Shown here: positions 1 to 59,106 of the stretch, piece after piece | Layout: every line of letters begins with the position of its first letter | How positions within the stretch are numbered: position 1 is the stretch's first letter | Origin: Bolinopsis microptera | Taxonomy: Eukaryota; Ctenophora; Tentaculata; Lobata; Bolinopsidae | DNA: 64,000 nucleotides | NCBI RefSeq assembly: GCF_026151205.1 | Contig: NC_087082.1 | Location: 4,381,408 to 4,445,407, forward strand | Direction of reading: 5' to 3' | Notes under the pieces: model-generated | Told to the model about the DNA's origin: nothing | Database searches by the model: none | Seen by the model: only the letters and a program-made list of their open reading frames with translations | Made by a program: the position numbers and the translations under genes

Positions 1-1
1 G

Positions 2-88
2 AGAGGAAGACAAAAAGCCCAGCACCTTGGACTAGATGATGTATCCTTCAATCTCATACCTCAGAAGACAAGCTATGAGGTCTCTTAA
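2..88 (+). CDS. 3' end of an unidentified ORF entering from the left edge
   Basis: Frame 2 is open from the window edge and ends at the TAA at 86-88, giving 28 visible residues that begin RGRQKAQHLG. The start lies outside the window. An Arg/Lys-rich end of this kind would suit the tail of a non-LTR retrotransposon ORF, but 28 residues are too few to assign a family, and the open frame could be chance. Confidence 0.2.
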   Translation, partial: RGRQKAQHLGLDDVSFNLIPQKTSYEVS

Positions 89-1299
89 GTTTGTCTATGT
101 AAATTTTATAGATAATTTATTGTAGCTTTTATATTGTGTAAAATTTTACGGACGAAATGATCCCAAGGGGACTCCCAACCCACCGCTTCAGCAGGTAGTT
201 GATACATTTTTCACAAGCAAGAGCCACTTTGGTCTACTTGCTGTAATGTGTCTCAGCTACTGCAGTCAGTAAGATGACGTCTTGATTGTAAGAAAATTAA
301 AAAAGTTAAGGTGGAATCAAGAATGTTAGGGAGGAAAGGTTTTGTGAACTACTTAAGGATGTTGTAGAGAAGTCAGATCCTCTGCAGAGCAATATCTTAA
401 AGTGAATCAAGAAAAGGGCATCATTATAATTATTCGTTGAATCACCAATTTTGGTTGAGTGTTGAGGATGTCCAAACTTCACAGTTTGTAGCGGCCAATG
501 CTAAATGTGAACTGCTAGGAGCTACAAATTCCAAATTTTCTTTTACCTGGCGTGCCATTCCCTTCGTAAGCATTCATTTCATTTTTATAAAATTTGTTTC
601 AAAATTAAAAAATCGTTTGATAAACATTTTATTTACACTTTCCTTGGAAGACTTCTGCACCGCTTCGACGCGCCGCGCAAACAAGCATTCTTGCTGCGTA
701 GCACAAAACTTTTTTCTCCGATTTCGATAAATTTGGTACCAAAAGTTGTCTAAAAATGTGAATAAAATAAATCAACCGTGTAGCAATTATCGCTAAAAAT
801 GGTACACGACGTTTGTTTGCCGCGCGTGCTTTTTTCGCGCAAATTTTTAGTTTTTGGTCTATTACTTTCACATTTTCAGTTATTATCACATAATTATTGT
901 AAAATCGTAATCAGCTCATCGAGAGAAAACTTTTAGTACTAACATTTTAAGGTTGAAAAATTAATGAAACAAATTTTTAAAGCTGAACACAAAAGTCCCC
1001 CCTTGTGTTAAATTTTAAACAAATTTTCATAAAATTTGGTGCTTCAAATATTATAATTTTGGTACCAAAAGTTGCGTCTGACTAAGCTCATTACGATCCT
1101 GTAAGAATTATTATAAAATGTTCAATATTTTAGGAGTTATAGGCATTTTAAGCAATAAATTATTCATTTTTCGTCCTTTGTACACTCAAGGTTGCTTTAT
1201 CCAGAGCCCTTGCGTTTGTAGTAGCGCGCGCCCGCCTTGACTTGTGAAACAAGCGCGCCCGCAGTGGCGCGAAAGCACATGGTTAGGTTACTGGGCCGC
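89..1299. other. Non-coding stretch, A+T-rich with CpG-rich islets
   Basis: No supported gene. Two copies of the palindrome TTTTGGTACCAAAA (shortened in the first) lie near 729-745 and 1058-1075. Short CpG-rich motifs of the gcgccgcgc type (around 660-680, 810-840 and 1218-1272) resemble motifs near 61.4 and 62.15 kb, which suggests fragments of a dispersed repeat family. The short ORFs on both strands show no recognisable domain. Confidence 0.4.
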
Positions 1300-1721
1300 G
1301 CTCAGCCTGTCATTCCGCCTAATCTCTATTCGGGCTGAGTGAAATAAGACTTCCATCGCACTGAAAAAAAGTGCGAATGCTCATTGGAAGTTAGTCTGCG
1401 CGTGACCAACATCCACGTGACCGTTAAGAACTAATTGTTGCCTCGGAAAAAAACACGTGCACGCTAACTACCAATTGGAGAAAAGTGACATATACGCTAC
1501 AGGAGCCGCGCGCTGACTTAGTTTGTAAAATTTTATTATTGAGTTTAAAATCGAGCGATGCGAGGCCGAGTGTGCTGGTCACTGCACCTCGTGTTGACAC
1601 ACTGTAAAGCTTGATATATATTTGGTAAGTGTTACTCTCTTCAGTTGTTTGTTGTTCCTCCAGATTTTATTTTTACTTAATTTGATGTTTATGAACATAA
1701 TAGCCTGAGGTCCCCAGGTAA
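1300..1721. repeat. Dispersed repeat, longer copy (422 bp)
   Basis: The ends of this segment, gctcagcctgtcattccgcc at 1300-1319 and the stretch ending gtccccaggtaa near 1688-1721, recur in the same order at 2355-2432 with only about 10 bp between them. The copy here carries about 340 bp of extra internal sequence. The shared ends with an absent middle are typical of a non-autonomous element and its internal-deletion derivative. No transposase fragment was seen. Confidence 0.5.
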
Positions 1722-2187
1722 ATGGTTAGGTAAACACTCAAGGCAACATGTTATAATAATGCTAAAAAGTACCGCGCGCCATGACATGCTATTAACAATG
1801 GAAAGAAATCTCGCCCTTTGAGCCAATTATGCTGCATGGCGCAAAAAGAAAAAGCAAGCAATACACTAACAAAATGCTTTTGTTTGTCATTAATTAGACG
1901 ATTAATGATAAACAAAAATTTTAATTTTGAAAAAATTTACAGCAATGTGCGCACTTTGGCATTTGGGGAATGTGCTTTTGATGAAAATACAACCTGCACC
2001 ATTTGCTTTTGTGTTTTCCTGAATTGTTGTTTTCCTGAATTTAATTGGGCCACAAGCAACATTTATAAAACAATTTATTTGTGATTATAATATTCAATAT
2101 TGAATGTTGAATATGAATGTTTAAATTTATTTTTATCATGACTATCATGTTAGTTGGTATGTTGGTATAAAATACAAATTTGTTTCA

Positions 2188-2258
2188 TTAAATCTTTGTT
2201 TTATTTGATAGTTCTTATTTTACTAAAATCAAATATCTTATTAAAACAAAGATTTAAT
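2188..2258. repeat. Imperfect hairpin, about 24-bp arms
   Basis: attaaatctttgttttat (2188-2205) is matched in inverted orientation by a stretch ending aaaacaaagatttaat (to 2258), with an A+T-rich loop. It lies between the two dispersed-repeat copies and may be part of the same element. Confidence 0.45.
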
Positions 2259-2354
2259 TTTATACAATTTAATTTTTACTCTTATTATCAAAATTATTTG
2301 GCAAATCATTACTCTTAATATTACAATTATTTGGCAAATCATTATTGGGTCGGT

Positions 2355-2432
2355 GCTCAGCCTGTCATTCCGCCGAATCTCTAATCGGTGGATATGCTTA
2401 TAAACATAATAGCCTAGGGGGTCCCCAGGTAA
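2355..2432. repeat. Dispersed repeat, short internally deleted copy (78 bp)
   Basis: Both ends match the repeat at 1300-1721 with a few substitutions (cgccgaatctct for cgcctaatctct; agcctagggggtcccc for agcctgaggtcccc). The two end blocks are almost adjacent, so the middle of the longer copy is missing here. Confidence 0.5.
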
Positions 2433-4723
2433 GCAAATCATTAATATAAAGCAAAAATAGTAATGGTACTTACACTGATCTTTGACAAACACCAGACCTT
2501 ACATGGTGCTTCATTAAGTGTGCATACCACACAGTTTTGTTTGTGGTTTTGAGAATCATATCTAAAATTATTATGCCAGATGCCTTTTGATACTGTGTTT
2601 TAAGACTCATATTTTATATTTTTGATAAAAGTGAACATTTGGCCCTAGCTATTGTTCTAATTAAGGATCCGGGATCGGAAGGCTGGTTGCCCGGATCACA
2701 GTACAAACCTGTTTCGATATACCCTAGTTTAAATTTGTCATGTGAGCCGTGCAAAGAGACAGTCAATATAATCTTAAATCCAATACCGTGCCTCTCCACA
2801 CCGTGAACCTCCATACATATTGTGCTTTTCCATTCCCTTGATCTGTGTTTGACCAGTTCGCACAAGAAATTTGATTCATTAGAGCTCACAGAGCATTTGT
2901 TGGTGATACAGATGTGAATGCATACTATAGCTCTATTGCATTGCAATGGGCTGCTAGAGGGTGTATAAAATGCTTGACATGTTATTAGAGAGGCTTCCAA
3001 TACTGGCAATTGAGATCATGTAAAAATCTTTACAGAGTATTCATCTTTGGTTATTACCTAGACCTCATGTTCAGGGTGATAAGCATACAGAGTGTAAGAG
3101 GAGAAATATCAGATATGACAGTTTGATCTCTTGACAGACTCTATAATTGTTTGAGATTTAAAATTTGAACTATTTAGATAGCTGCTGAATACTGAGTTTA
3201 TCCCAGTCAAACTGAAACAACCACCTCCTTATGTTTTGGAAATAATGAAATCAATTTATAGCATAGGGCGGGTCAGAAACATTTGATCATTTGCATCATG
3301 AATTGCTCACCTTTTCTACAGTTTACGCCAGATTTTTACATGATCTGCTTATTTTTTACGTTAGACAAATGGTTTTTAGATCCGTAACCAGCAAAACCCT
3401 GAACATGGGTTCAGGAGAACATTTTTATAATCAGTGCTGCGGCCTAAATCGTGCTTTTTCTGTGCTGCTAAACAAACATTACGCATCACTTTTATGTTTT
3501 AAATAATCCCCCTCCAGGCTGTGCTCAGAGGTTCTTGAAACCACTCCAATTTTGTGGAATCTGGGTGTCTGCAAGTATCAAGTCAAAAGTAGAATGATTT
3601 TGATTTTGGGGGTTGTTTCAACCCGAAAGCCAAAATTTGTGATTAATACTATATTTACATCTGTACACCTTTGAGGCCTCTAGTTTATGAATTTGACCAT
3701 CCATGACTGCCACTATATTTGAAGGTTTTGTAAGGTAACATTTTATATGTTCATCACTCAACTTCCAAATTCAGTTCAGAATTTAAGCTTGTTTTTTTAT
3801 AAATAATCGATCATACCATATCTCTGTTTTTAACGGCTTTTAGTTTTCCCCCAGATTCCGTGGTAAATCAGGATTTTACTGTACTTATACTACAGTACTT
3901 ATTGATACAGCAAATGTTTGGGATAAGCTTATATCCTCAATCATACTATTTTTATTTTTGAAACTCGTTTAATCTTCGATTGAATGATGATTGAAGATTA
4001 TGAAAAGTAGAATTCCTTACTTTCATTATATAATACTAATTGAGTAGAAGTTTTAGCTATCCACTGCAAATTCAACAAGTGAGACGAAGTTGATTAACTC
4101 ACGATTCTTAACTACACGACACAGATTGTGTCACGAATTTATAAATTGTTATTGAGTAAAATATAATGTATGTATTTGTTGTCCGTTTCAGTATTAAAAT
4201 TTGATTTATTTTAGATATAGCCCCATTGACCATATTATTAACCTCGATGTTAATCATAGGGTTCCTGGATAAGAATCTAGACGATGATATGATTGTTTCA
4301 CAGCATGTTCTCCCTTCGGAGCATTTTCTTTCGACCCAAGGTTAGTTCTTCTAAATGATATCATGTACTATACGAACTTAAAAATCATCTGAAGTGGTTC
4401 TTAATTGAAACTAGTCAATATATTATCGCATGCGGTTGGTTTATGATCTACATGACACACTCAACATCAGGACAACATTAATGACTATTACAGCTGGTGT
4501 TGGTTAAGTCATTTTTTTCAAATAATAACATTGGTAACAGCGTGCCTTTTGTTGTTAACTAACAAAAGATGTACAGAAATACTCTGATTGAATGTTTATT
4601 TATCTTAAATTAGGTTTATTGGCAACAATTATTAGATGTCGAGTCATTTGTTGTAGTAGTTAATTTTAAATGCTTTGCTGTAAGTTTCTGTCACTTTTTA
4701 AGTACCCAAAAATTCCTTCTCAG
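2433..4723. other. Upstream region of the LST2 gene; no exon identified
   Basis: In other members of the LST2 family the first coding exon is very short, about 13 codons with a Met-Asn start and a Lys/Trp-rich segment, and it should end in phase 0. I could not find a convincing match here, so that exon may lie here unrecognised or before the window. A 131-codon open frame on the - strand (2614-3009) has no recognisable family and no splice context. Confidence 0.4.
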
Positions 4724-34905
<30,182 letters not shown>

Positions 34906-37319
34906 GGGTGACACGGTGCTTCATGTGCGTCCGAACAGGATGCAATCTGTTTCGAGTCGAGCGCACGTGCGGCACGGCGCTCTTGTCTATGAGGTAGATA
35001 AGTGCGTTGTGTTGCACGTGTGGACACTTTAAGACAGTAGAGTAGTCAGTTACTCCCATCAACACAGAAAGTTGTAGATTTTCAGATCTTGTGGTGATTA
35101 TTACATTGGGTAATTATATCATTACCTCCCCTGAGAGCAGGTGATTTAATATAGCCTTACCTAAATCAGAAAACTGTGAAAGAATGTTTGCCTGTTTTGA
35201 GGAGAAATCTTACATATTTTGGATGTGTTTTTTTTTGTGATTTTGTGTTTTTAACGGCCCTTCTCTTTCAAAAGATGTGCAGCTCTCTTATAAGCTTTGT
35301 TTTGATATTCTGTATTTGTGAGGTGCATGGTATTTTAAATTAAATACTTCACATACTTCACCCTCACAACGGTTTTTATTTGTTACAATTAAACACGGGT
35401 AATCAGAAGAATGTTTGTTGTCTTGTTATCACGTGATATCACGTTGTTTTGATAGTATCTAAGTCAAGCACCTATGCATGGTACTAAGCATGCAAGTTTA
35501 TGTCAGATAAACGGATCGAATCGTCGTCCGTTGAATATTTTCTTATTTACCGTGCTACGATCACGGAATTTTAGAGGACGTAATTTGGGAATTACGGTTG
35601 CATTGCCCGATTTAGATGATTGGACAAGGGATCACTGAATCGCGTCGGTGATTACTGAGCGTCAAAAAACCTCTTAGAATTCTGGAGCCGGAAAATCGGG
35701 GATATCTGCCAGAAATTTCGAAGAGTGTTATGTGAGTATGTCGTCATAAAGTGATACAAGATAGTCAATGATTGAAAAATTTACCGTTGCAGTGATGACC
35801 AGATGATTTGTATAATTTGGCAATGGGAATGTTAAGCTCGATAATTGTAGCTTAAATAGCGAGTTATATTAGTTTTTAGTTTGTAATCAAATAATCTTTT
35901 TCGATCGGCAGGAGTAAATACGTATGATAGTGGTAACTGGTAGCATTAATTTTAATAAGTTTTATAAAATATCTGTTCATACACCTTTCAATTTTCATAC
36001 CTGGAGCTAAATTAATTCTATGAGTTTGTTAAATTATATTACGCTTAGATGAGCGATAGCCTTATTTAAAGTTAACTAAGATTTTGACAGTAGATAAAAA
36101 TGGAGCTTTTTCTATCGCGATGTGTTGTATTCTCATACCATTCGAGTAGATTTTATCATCAAAGAAACGGCTTTTTATTTTCATGTGATATGGTAATTTT
36201 CAATTTTCAATTTGTTCCTCAGACAGGTGAGAATTCATGATTATTTACCAAGCCCGCGCCCAACCTGAATGAGACAAACCCTTTCCAACATACAGCCACT
36301 TTTCAAATTACGCTGGACCGTGAATGTTTTGTGAAAGAGCACTGAATGATGAGTGAAGGAGAATTAAAATTTCAGTGGAGGGGTACTTTCTCGTTCAGAT
36401 CTATTCAGACATTTGAAGTGCAAATTATGAAAGTTAATTTCGCAGACACCCGATGAATCCACTCAAATGACTGCATTCTCAGACTATTCAAGTTCAGAAT
36501 AGCGTGATGTTGTACTAAATTCTTGAAACGTCAAGAGCTAAGTGAGCCACATTAACAAATAACAATTGTAGCATAACGTGATGTAACCGATACGTCGAGA
36601 TCACATGGTATTTTAGTTTCTGAAATGATTTGATGGAACACGCGAAACTTTTAAGGAACGCATATCGTACTTTTTCAGCGCTCAGTATGGTATAAATGCG
36701 CACGCGCAAAGCTCTTATTTTGCGATTTTCTTTTTAGCCATGCTGCATCCCCGGCCATTTTATTTCGTAACTACTGATTCTAAATAATAGAATTTATTCG
36801 TTCATCCCTACACATAACATTAGCCGTCGGCACACACCCGTAATGCAATTCCTGGTCATAATTCATGCCGTAATTACTGCTAACTGCACCTGCTAGACTT
36901 TTATGTCGCTTGCGGACTGCAACGTTAAATATAATACGCGTGCAAACCCCGTGCCATGCCAATACTATAGTTACGTTTCATTTTTCAGACAGCTAGTCTA
37001 GTAAGCTTGATTACAAGAAAATGTTGAAATACCTTGTGCCCACAATAATTTGATCCTTGTCGAAGATCAGGTAAATGAAAGTGAAGTTGTCCGATTAATG
37101 ATGATTGTAGCTATATAGTCGTGCTCGGTAAATATACAATATTGAATATGTTTTGATAAAGGAGTAAAAAATGTATTAACCTTTCCTGAATGCATAGTTT
37201 GACTCACTTCTTAGTTGAGCGTGTTGCTTCTCGTCACATGTCCGGAATTTAATCTTTTAAAAATTGTGATCGAATCCCAAATACTATTATGCAATAAAAC
37301 AGAAGACCGGACTAACTGA
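34906..37319. other. LST2 3' region and intergenic DNA
   Basis: Possible polyadenylation hexamers ATTAAA occur at 35339-35344 and near 35388. No AATAAA close to the stop was found. The rest is A+T-rich with no supported gene. Confidence 0.4.
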
Positions 37320-38353
37320 AGAGCTATAAGAGCATGGACGGCAGTATTCTGCTGATTTTGATTGGGACTAGGAGCTACTATCTAGCCTCCAATCTTTTTC
37401 AGCAGTCTAATGCACGACAAACAACCAGGCAACGGTACATGAGCTGTTCATGCACCTCTTCAACACCGTGAACAGTGAATATCAATCTGGAGCTGCTGAG
37501 TGCTGAGCTACAAATGCAATAGACGCTCTAACTTAGGAGCAACTCAACTTAAGTTGATTTGGACAAGGATGAAAATCCAAGCTTGGTTGATAAACCACGA
37601 CTATAGTTACGATGGAAGGTACTATAATCATATTTCTGATTGCTATGGTGATTCTAATCGTCATAACGATGGGAGGAGGAACAGCAGGGTTCTGTTGTTT
37701 TGGCTGGCAAAGCAGCTTACCTATCAGCTACGCTAGCAAGCTGATGGAGGAACTCCTGTATCATGAGGAGAGTACCAGACTGCAAAGGTACTCAATTCTT
37801 ACCTTTGATAAACGACGAATTATGAATATGGAAATCATTGTAATCATATTTCTGATTGCTATGGTGCTATACTTGGCGTTATAACGATGGGATGAGGAAC
37901 AGCAGTGTTCTGTTGTTTTGGCTGGGAAAGCAGCTTACCTATCAGCTATACTGGTAAGCTGATGGAGGATCTCCAGTATCTTGAGGAGAGAACCAGACAA
38001 AGATACATGAGGTTTGCACACCTCCTGAATACGGTTGCAATCAAGGTGAGCAAGCCAAGGAAGCCGCCGAGCTTCCATCAAAGCTATATTTGAGGAACAA
38101 CTCAACATTAGTTGATTTGGACAGATTGAAGAACGACAACACTTGTGTGGTGAGTTGTCAGACAACTACCAACAAGAAGCACCACAATGATTCGGTTGTG
38201 ATCGACATTGAAGATCCAGCCGAGGAGTGGGAAAGGACTTATGACCGTTCACCAACTGATGCGGACATCTGGACAAGAGTCCGAGACTTTTACAGTTTCC
38301 GGATGTCTAAAGACTATGACTTTAGCAACTTCAACTTTGGAGTATCAACCTAA
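37320..38353 (+). pseudogene. Decayed tandem cluster of a small single-pass membrane protein family
   Basis: Three related units lie head to tail. Unit 0 (about 37335-37580) keeps an ATG, a short hydrophobic start and the downstream aggagcaactcaact block, but lacks most of the middle. Unit 1 (37612-37800) encodes MEGTIIIFLIAMVILIVI (membrane span) followed by GFCCFGWQSSLPISYASKLM, then runs in frame into unit 2. Unit 2 (37828-38350) repeats both parts but has a 2-bp insertion in the membrane segment and a TGA in place of a Gly codon, and continues to a block with EEWERTYDRSPTDADIW. The Cys-Cys-Phe-Gly-Trp motif right after the membrane span looks like a juxtamembrane palmitoylation or anchoring site. 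No known family recognised. Confidence 0.55.
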
Positions 38354-38486
38354 TGCTAAAGTCAACTTTGTAACACTAACAGATGTATCAACTTTATTAA
38401 ACACCACGTTTTCGGATAATCGGCTAAGAAACGGCCCAAGCAACAAGTCCCGGTTGTTTGGGTCACAGTGGGGGGAGCAAAGTAGT

Positions 38487-38820
38487 TGAACTGCCTGCTC
38501 TTCGTGCCAGCCTCTTAATCTATTAAACCCTGTCGAGTGACAGGATTTGACAGGACTAGGGGTCCCACTGCCGCGGATCTTACCAGGCTGATGATCCTTG
38601 AGTGCGGTCAACTCACTTCCCAGCCCCCATTAAATCAATAAGTAATTGCAATTACACGATCCTTGATAACAGCAAGGTTGTAAAGTTCAAGTATCTACCT
38701 GCTCTTCAAGCCATGCCGGTGTGATAGGGCCTGAACTGGAGGTCCTCATTCTGGGGGCGTAAACTGGCTGATGATCCTGAAACGTGGTCAACTCCGGCCG
38801 CTAATCCGTCGTAACACGTG
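38487..38820. repeat. Diverged direct repeat pair ahead of the GPCR gene
   Basis: 38487-38630 and 38693-38820 share, in order, ctgcctgctcttc/ctacctgctcttc, aggggtccc/ggaggtcct, and ggctgatgatcct followed by gtcaactc. The second copy has a different middle. This is probably a dispersed repeat present twice. Confidence 0.5.
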
Positions 38821-39066
38821 TCTAGAATCTAATTATAAGGATTACATGGACATCATATCAGTCTTTTATTGACTTTTTTCCTCCATCTGCATCTTGATCT
38901 AAGATTTGAATTCTGATGCAACCATCAAAATTAGACAAATAATGACTGGTGGATGGTAACATGTGCGAAGACGAATCCGAAAAAAAACCTTGCTATTAAT
39001 TCTAAGGCCCACATTTCCTGTAAATAGTCCTTTTGTTTGTGTAGTGCTCTCCGACCTAACAATATA

Positions 39067-39999
39067 ATGGCATTGCTAAGCGAGGGTGGTTTAACATCAC
39101 CAGACATCTGGATCGTTATTACCATCAATATGGTTGCTCTGATCTCGATCCTTCTGAACCCATTGGTATTCAGACACAACTTTCGTAAAAAGCGCTCCAT
39201 CGCTCGAGATCTTTACATATTACTATCAGCAACAGATTTTTTTTCCGGTCTTTTCCTTCCCATTACTATTACCATAGGAATCTTAAGACCTAAAGAAGAA
39301 CAATGTTATCAGGATCACGAGCTCCATTTCTGCCAGATGGATTACTACAAATACAACAGGACCGCTACAATACCAGAGAAAGTTGCCGGAACTGCGGTGT
39401 GGTACTTTATCTACAGTCCTCTGGTCATAACATCGGTTCTGTCCATCACAAGATGGTATCAAATCACATATCCTCTGAGAATCCTCAACAGGACCGCGGT
39501 TGAGATATTTGTTGTTGTTTTGTGCTTATTTTATGCGATCGATTTATCTTATTTGCTTATCTGCGATTCTCCAGGGAGGCAAACATTGATGAAAATAAAC
39601 GTTCAAACAGTTTTTAATATCAATCCATTCTCAACCGATAAATTGTACATTCCCCTTGAGGAAACATTGGCAATTATTCCGACTTCTCTCTCAACCATAG
39701 CATCCGTTTTAACTGTTTGGAGCATAATGAGATCTCCAACTATCCCAGGAAGTTTAGAACTACGAGCTAAAAGAATAAAGAGCACAATAAAAATAATACT
39801 CCTTAATGCAGGAAGTGTTGTTCTTATAGGATCATTGGTATGTGAGATATTTATTGATCGTCGCAGTGATCTTATACTTATCCTGCAAACAGTATCGTTA
39901 TCTCTACCCATCCTAGTGTCCTCGTATAACCCTGTTATTTATATCCTGCTGACGAAATCTATTCTCAACAATAACTCTAGAGTCGGAGGTGGAAACTGA
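39067..39999 (+). CDS. Intronless class A (rhodopsin-like) G protein-coupled receptor, lineage-specific
   Basis: 310 residues from the ATG at 39067; the frame is open 10 codons further upstream without an ATG. Seven hydrophobic segments: about 14-35, 48-72, 107-129, 144-166, 199-221, 240-262, 269-294. Class A landmarks: Asn31 in TM1, LSATD with Asp57 in TM2, Tyr135-Pro136-Leu137 in the second intracellular loop, and NPVIY at 288-292 in TM7. Deviations: the DRY motif is Thr-Arg-Trp at 128-130, TM4 lacks the usual Trp and TM6 lacks CWxP. Asn97 (NRT) is a possible N-glycosylation site in the extracellular loop before TM3. Loops and tail are short and there is no signal peptide. The ligand cannot be inferred. 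Large families of divergent single-exon receptors like this are known in cnidarians and placozoans. Confidence 0.88.
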   Translation: MALLSEGGLTSPDIWIVITINMVALISILLNPLVFRHNFRKKRSIARDLYILLSATDFFSGLFLPITITIGILRPKEEQCYQDHELHFCQMDYYKYNRTATIPEKVAGTAVWYFIYSPLVITSVLSITRWYQITYPLRILNRTAVEIFVVVLCLFYAIDLSYLLICDSPGRQTLMKINVQTVFNINPFSTDKLYIPLEETLAIIPTSLSTIASVLTVWSIMRSPTIPGSLELRAKRIKSTIKIILLNAGSVVLIGSLVCEIFIDRRSDLILILQTVSLSLPILVSSYNPVIYILLTKSILNNNSRVGGGN

Positions 40000-40139
40000 T
40001 AATAACTTTCATTTTTGCAGATTTTTGTCATCAAATTTGAGTTTTGTTAAATACTTTAAATTGAATGGTTGAACTGATATTCTGATGAAATATTCTTTAA
40101 GTCTTATTCATCTGAAACTCTATTTAATTTGTTCAATAT

Positions 40140-40145
40140 AATAAA
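40140..40145 (+). terminator. Probable polyadenylation signal of the GPCR gene
   Basis: AATAAA 141 nt downstream of the GPCR stop codon, the first on this strand after the gene. Confidence 0.5.
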
Positions 40146-40927
40146 GTGATACAAGAGTTTGATAAAAATTTAGCTTAATTTTAAGGATTTACATTCGCAT
40201 ATTGCTGTAAACATAATGATTAAACATTCCACATATTTCATAACAAAAACAATTTTCAATTTAATCAGAAAAGTAAATCACACGACACAAACAATTTTGA
40301 ACTTTAATCAACTTATTTCAGGTAAAATTTAGAATAAATTATTGATTATAAAATTACTTAAAGAAATCTAAATTTTAGCTTTTGGTCAGTTTTTAAAATC
40401 TGTCAAGATGACTCTTTAGTTCAAGAAGAATAGCGTAGAGACGTCAAACTTCCAGATTCCATTAAAAACCGTTTGTCATTTGAAAACTATTTTACTGGTT
40501 TAATTACATATACGTTTAATTACATAATATGTATGTTAAATTACATACATTGATGATGATTTTCTGCGATGTCCACAGTTTCCCTATTTGCCCTATTTGC
40601 CCTAATTATCGTTCATTAAACTACATTGATTCTTCACATCCATGAGTACATATTTATCAAATATGTTCGAGGGTCGTCGACCAATAAATGGCTCACTCGA
40701 TGCCGAGTCCCAATAAAATTTAACGACAGAGTTTCATTGTTTCTCGATTGATCTACACCTACAGTTTGATTGTAGCACCCATTCATAGAACATATTTCAT
40801 TGAATGCATGCTCAAAGTCAAACTTAATTCAGCCTGCTTCCAAGAAAGCGATTGTCAAATATCACCCATGCTGCATGCTGGACTCAACAGTCTCAATAAG
40901 AGTAGCATAAAATGTTCATTTCCCTTG
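40146..40927. other. Convergent intergenic region between the GPCR and TCP11 genes
   Basis: A+T-rich, holding the 3' untranslated sequence of both genes. No TTTATT (AATAAA on the - strand) was found close to the TCP11 stop, so that polyadenylation site is uncertain. Confidence 0.4.

Positions 40928-59106
<18,179 letters not shown>

Noticed and set aside
4203-4341. Possible extra exon with IAPLTILLTSMLIIGFLDKN upstream of the first recognised LST2 exon
   Set aside because: It is open between an acceptor-like tttag and a gttagt donor, but it resembles no part of LST2 and its exit phase (1) does not fit the phase-0 entry at 4724.
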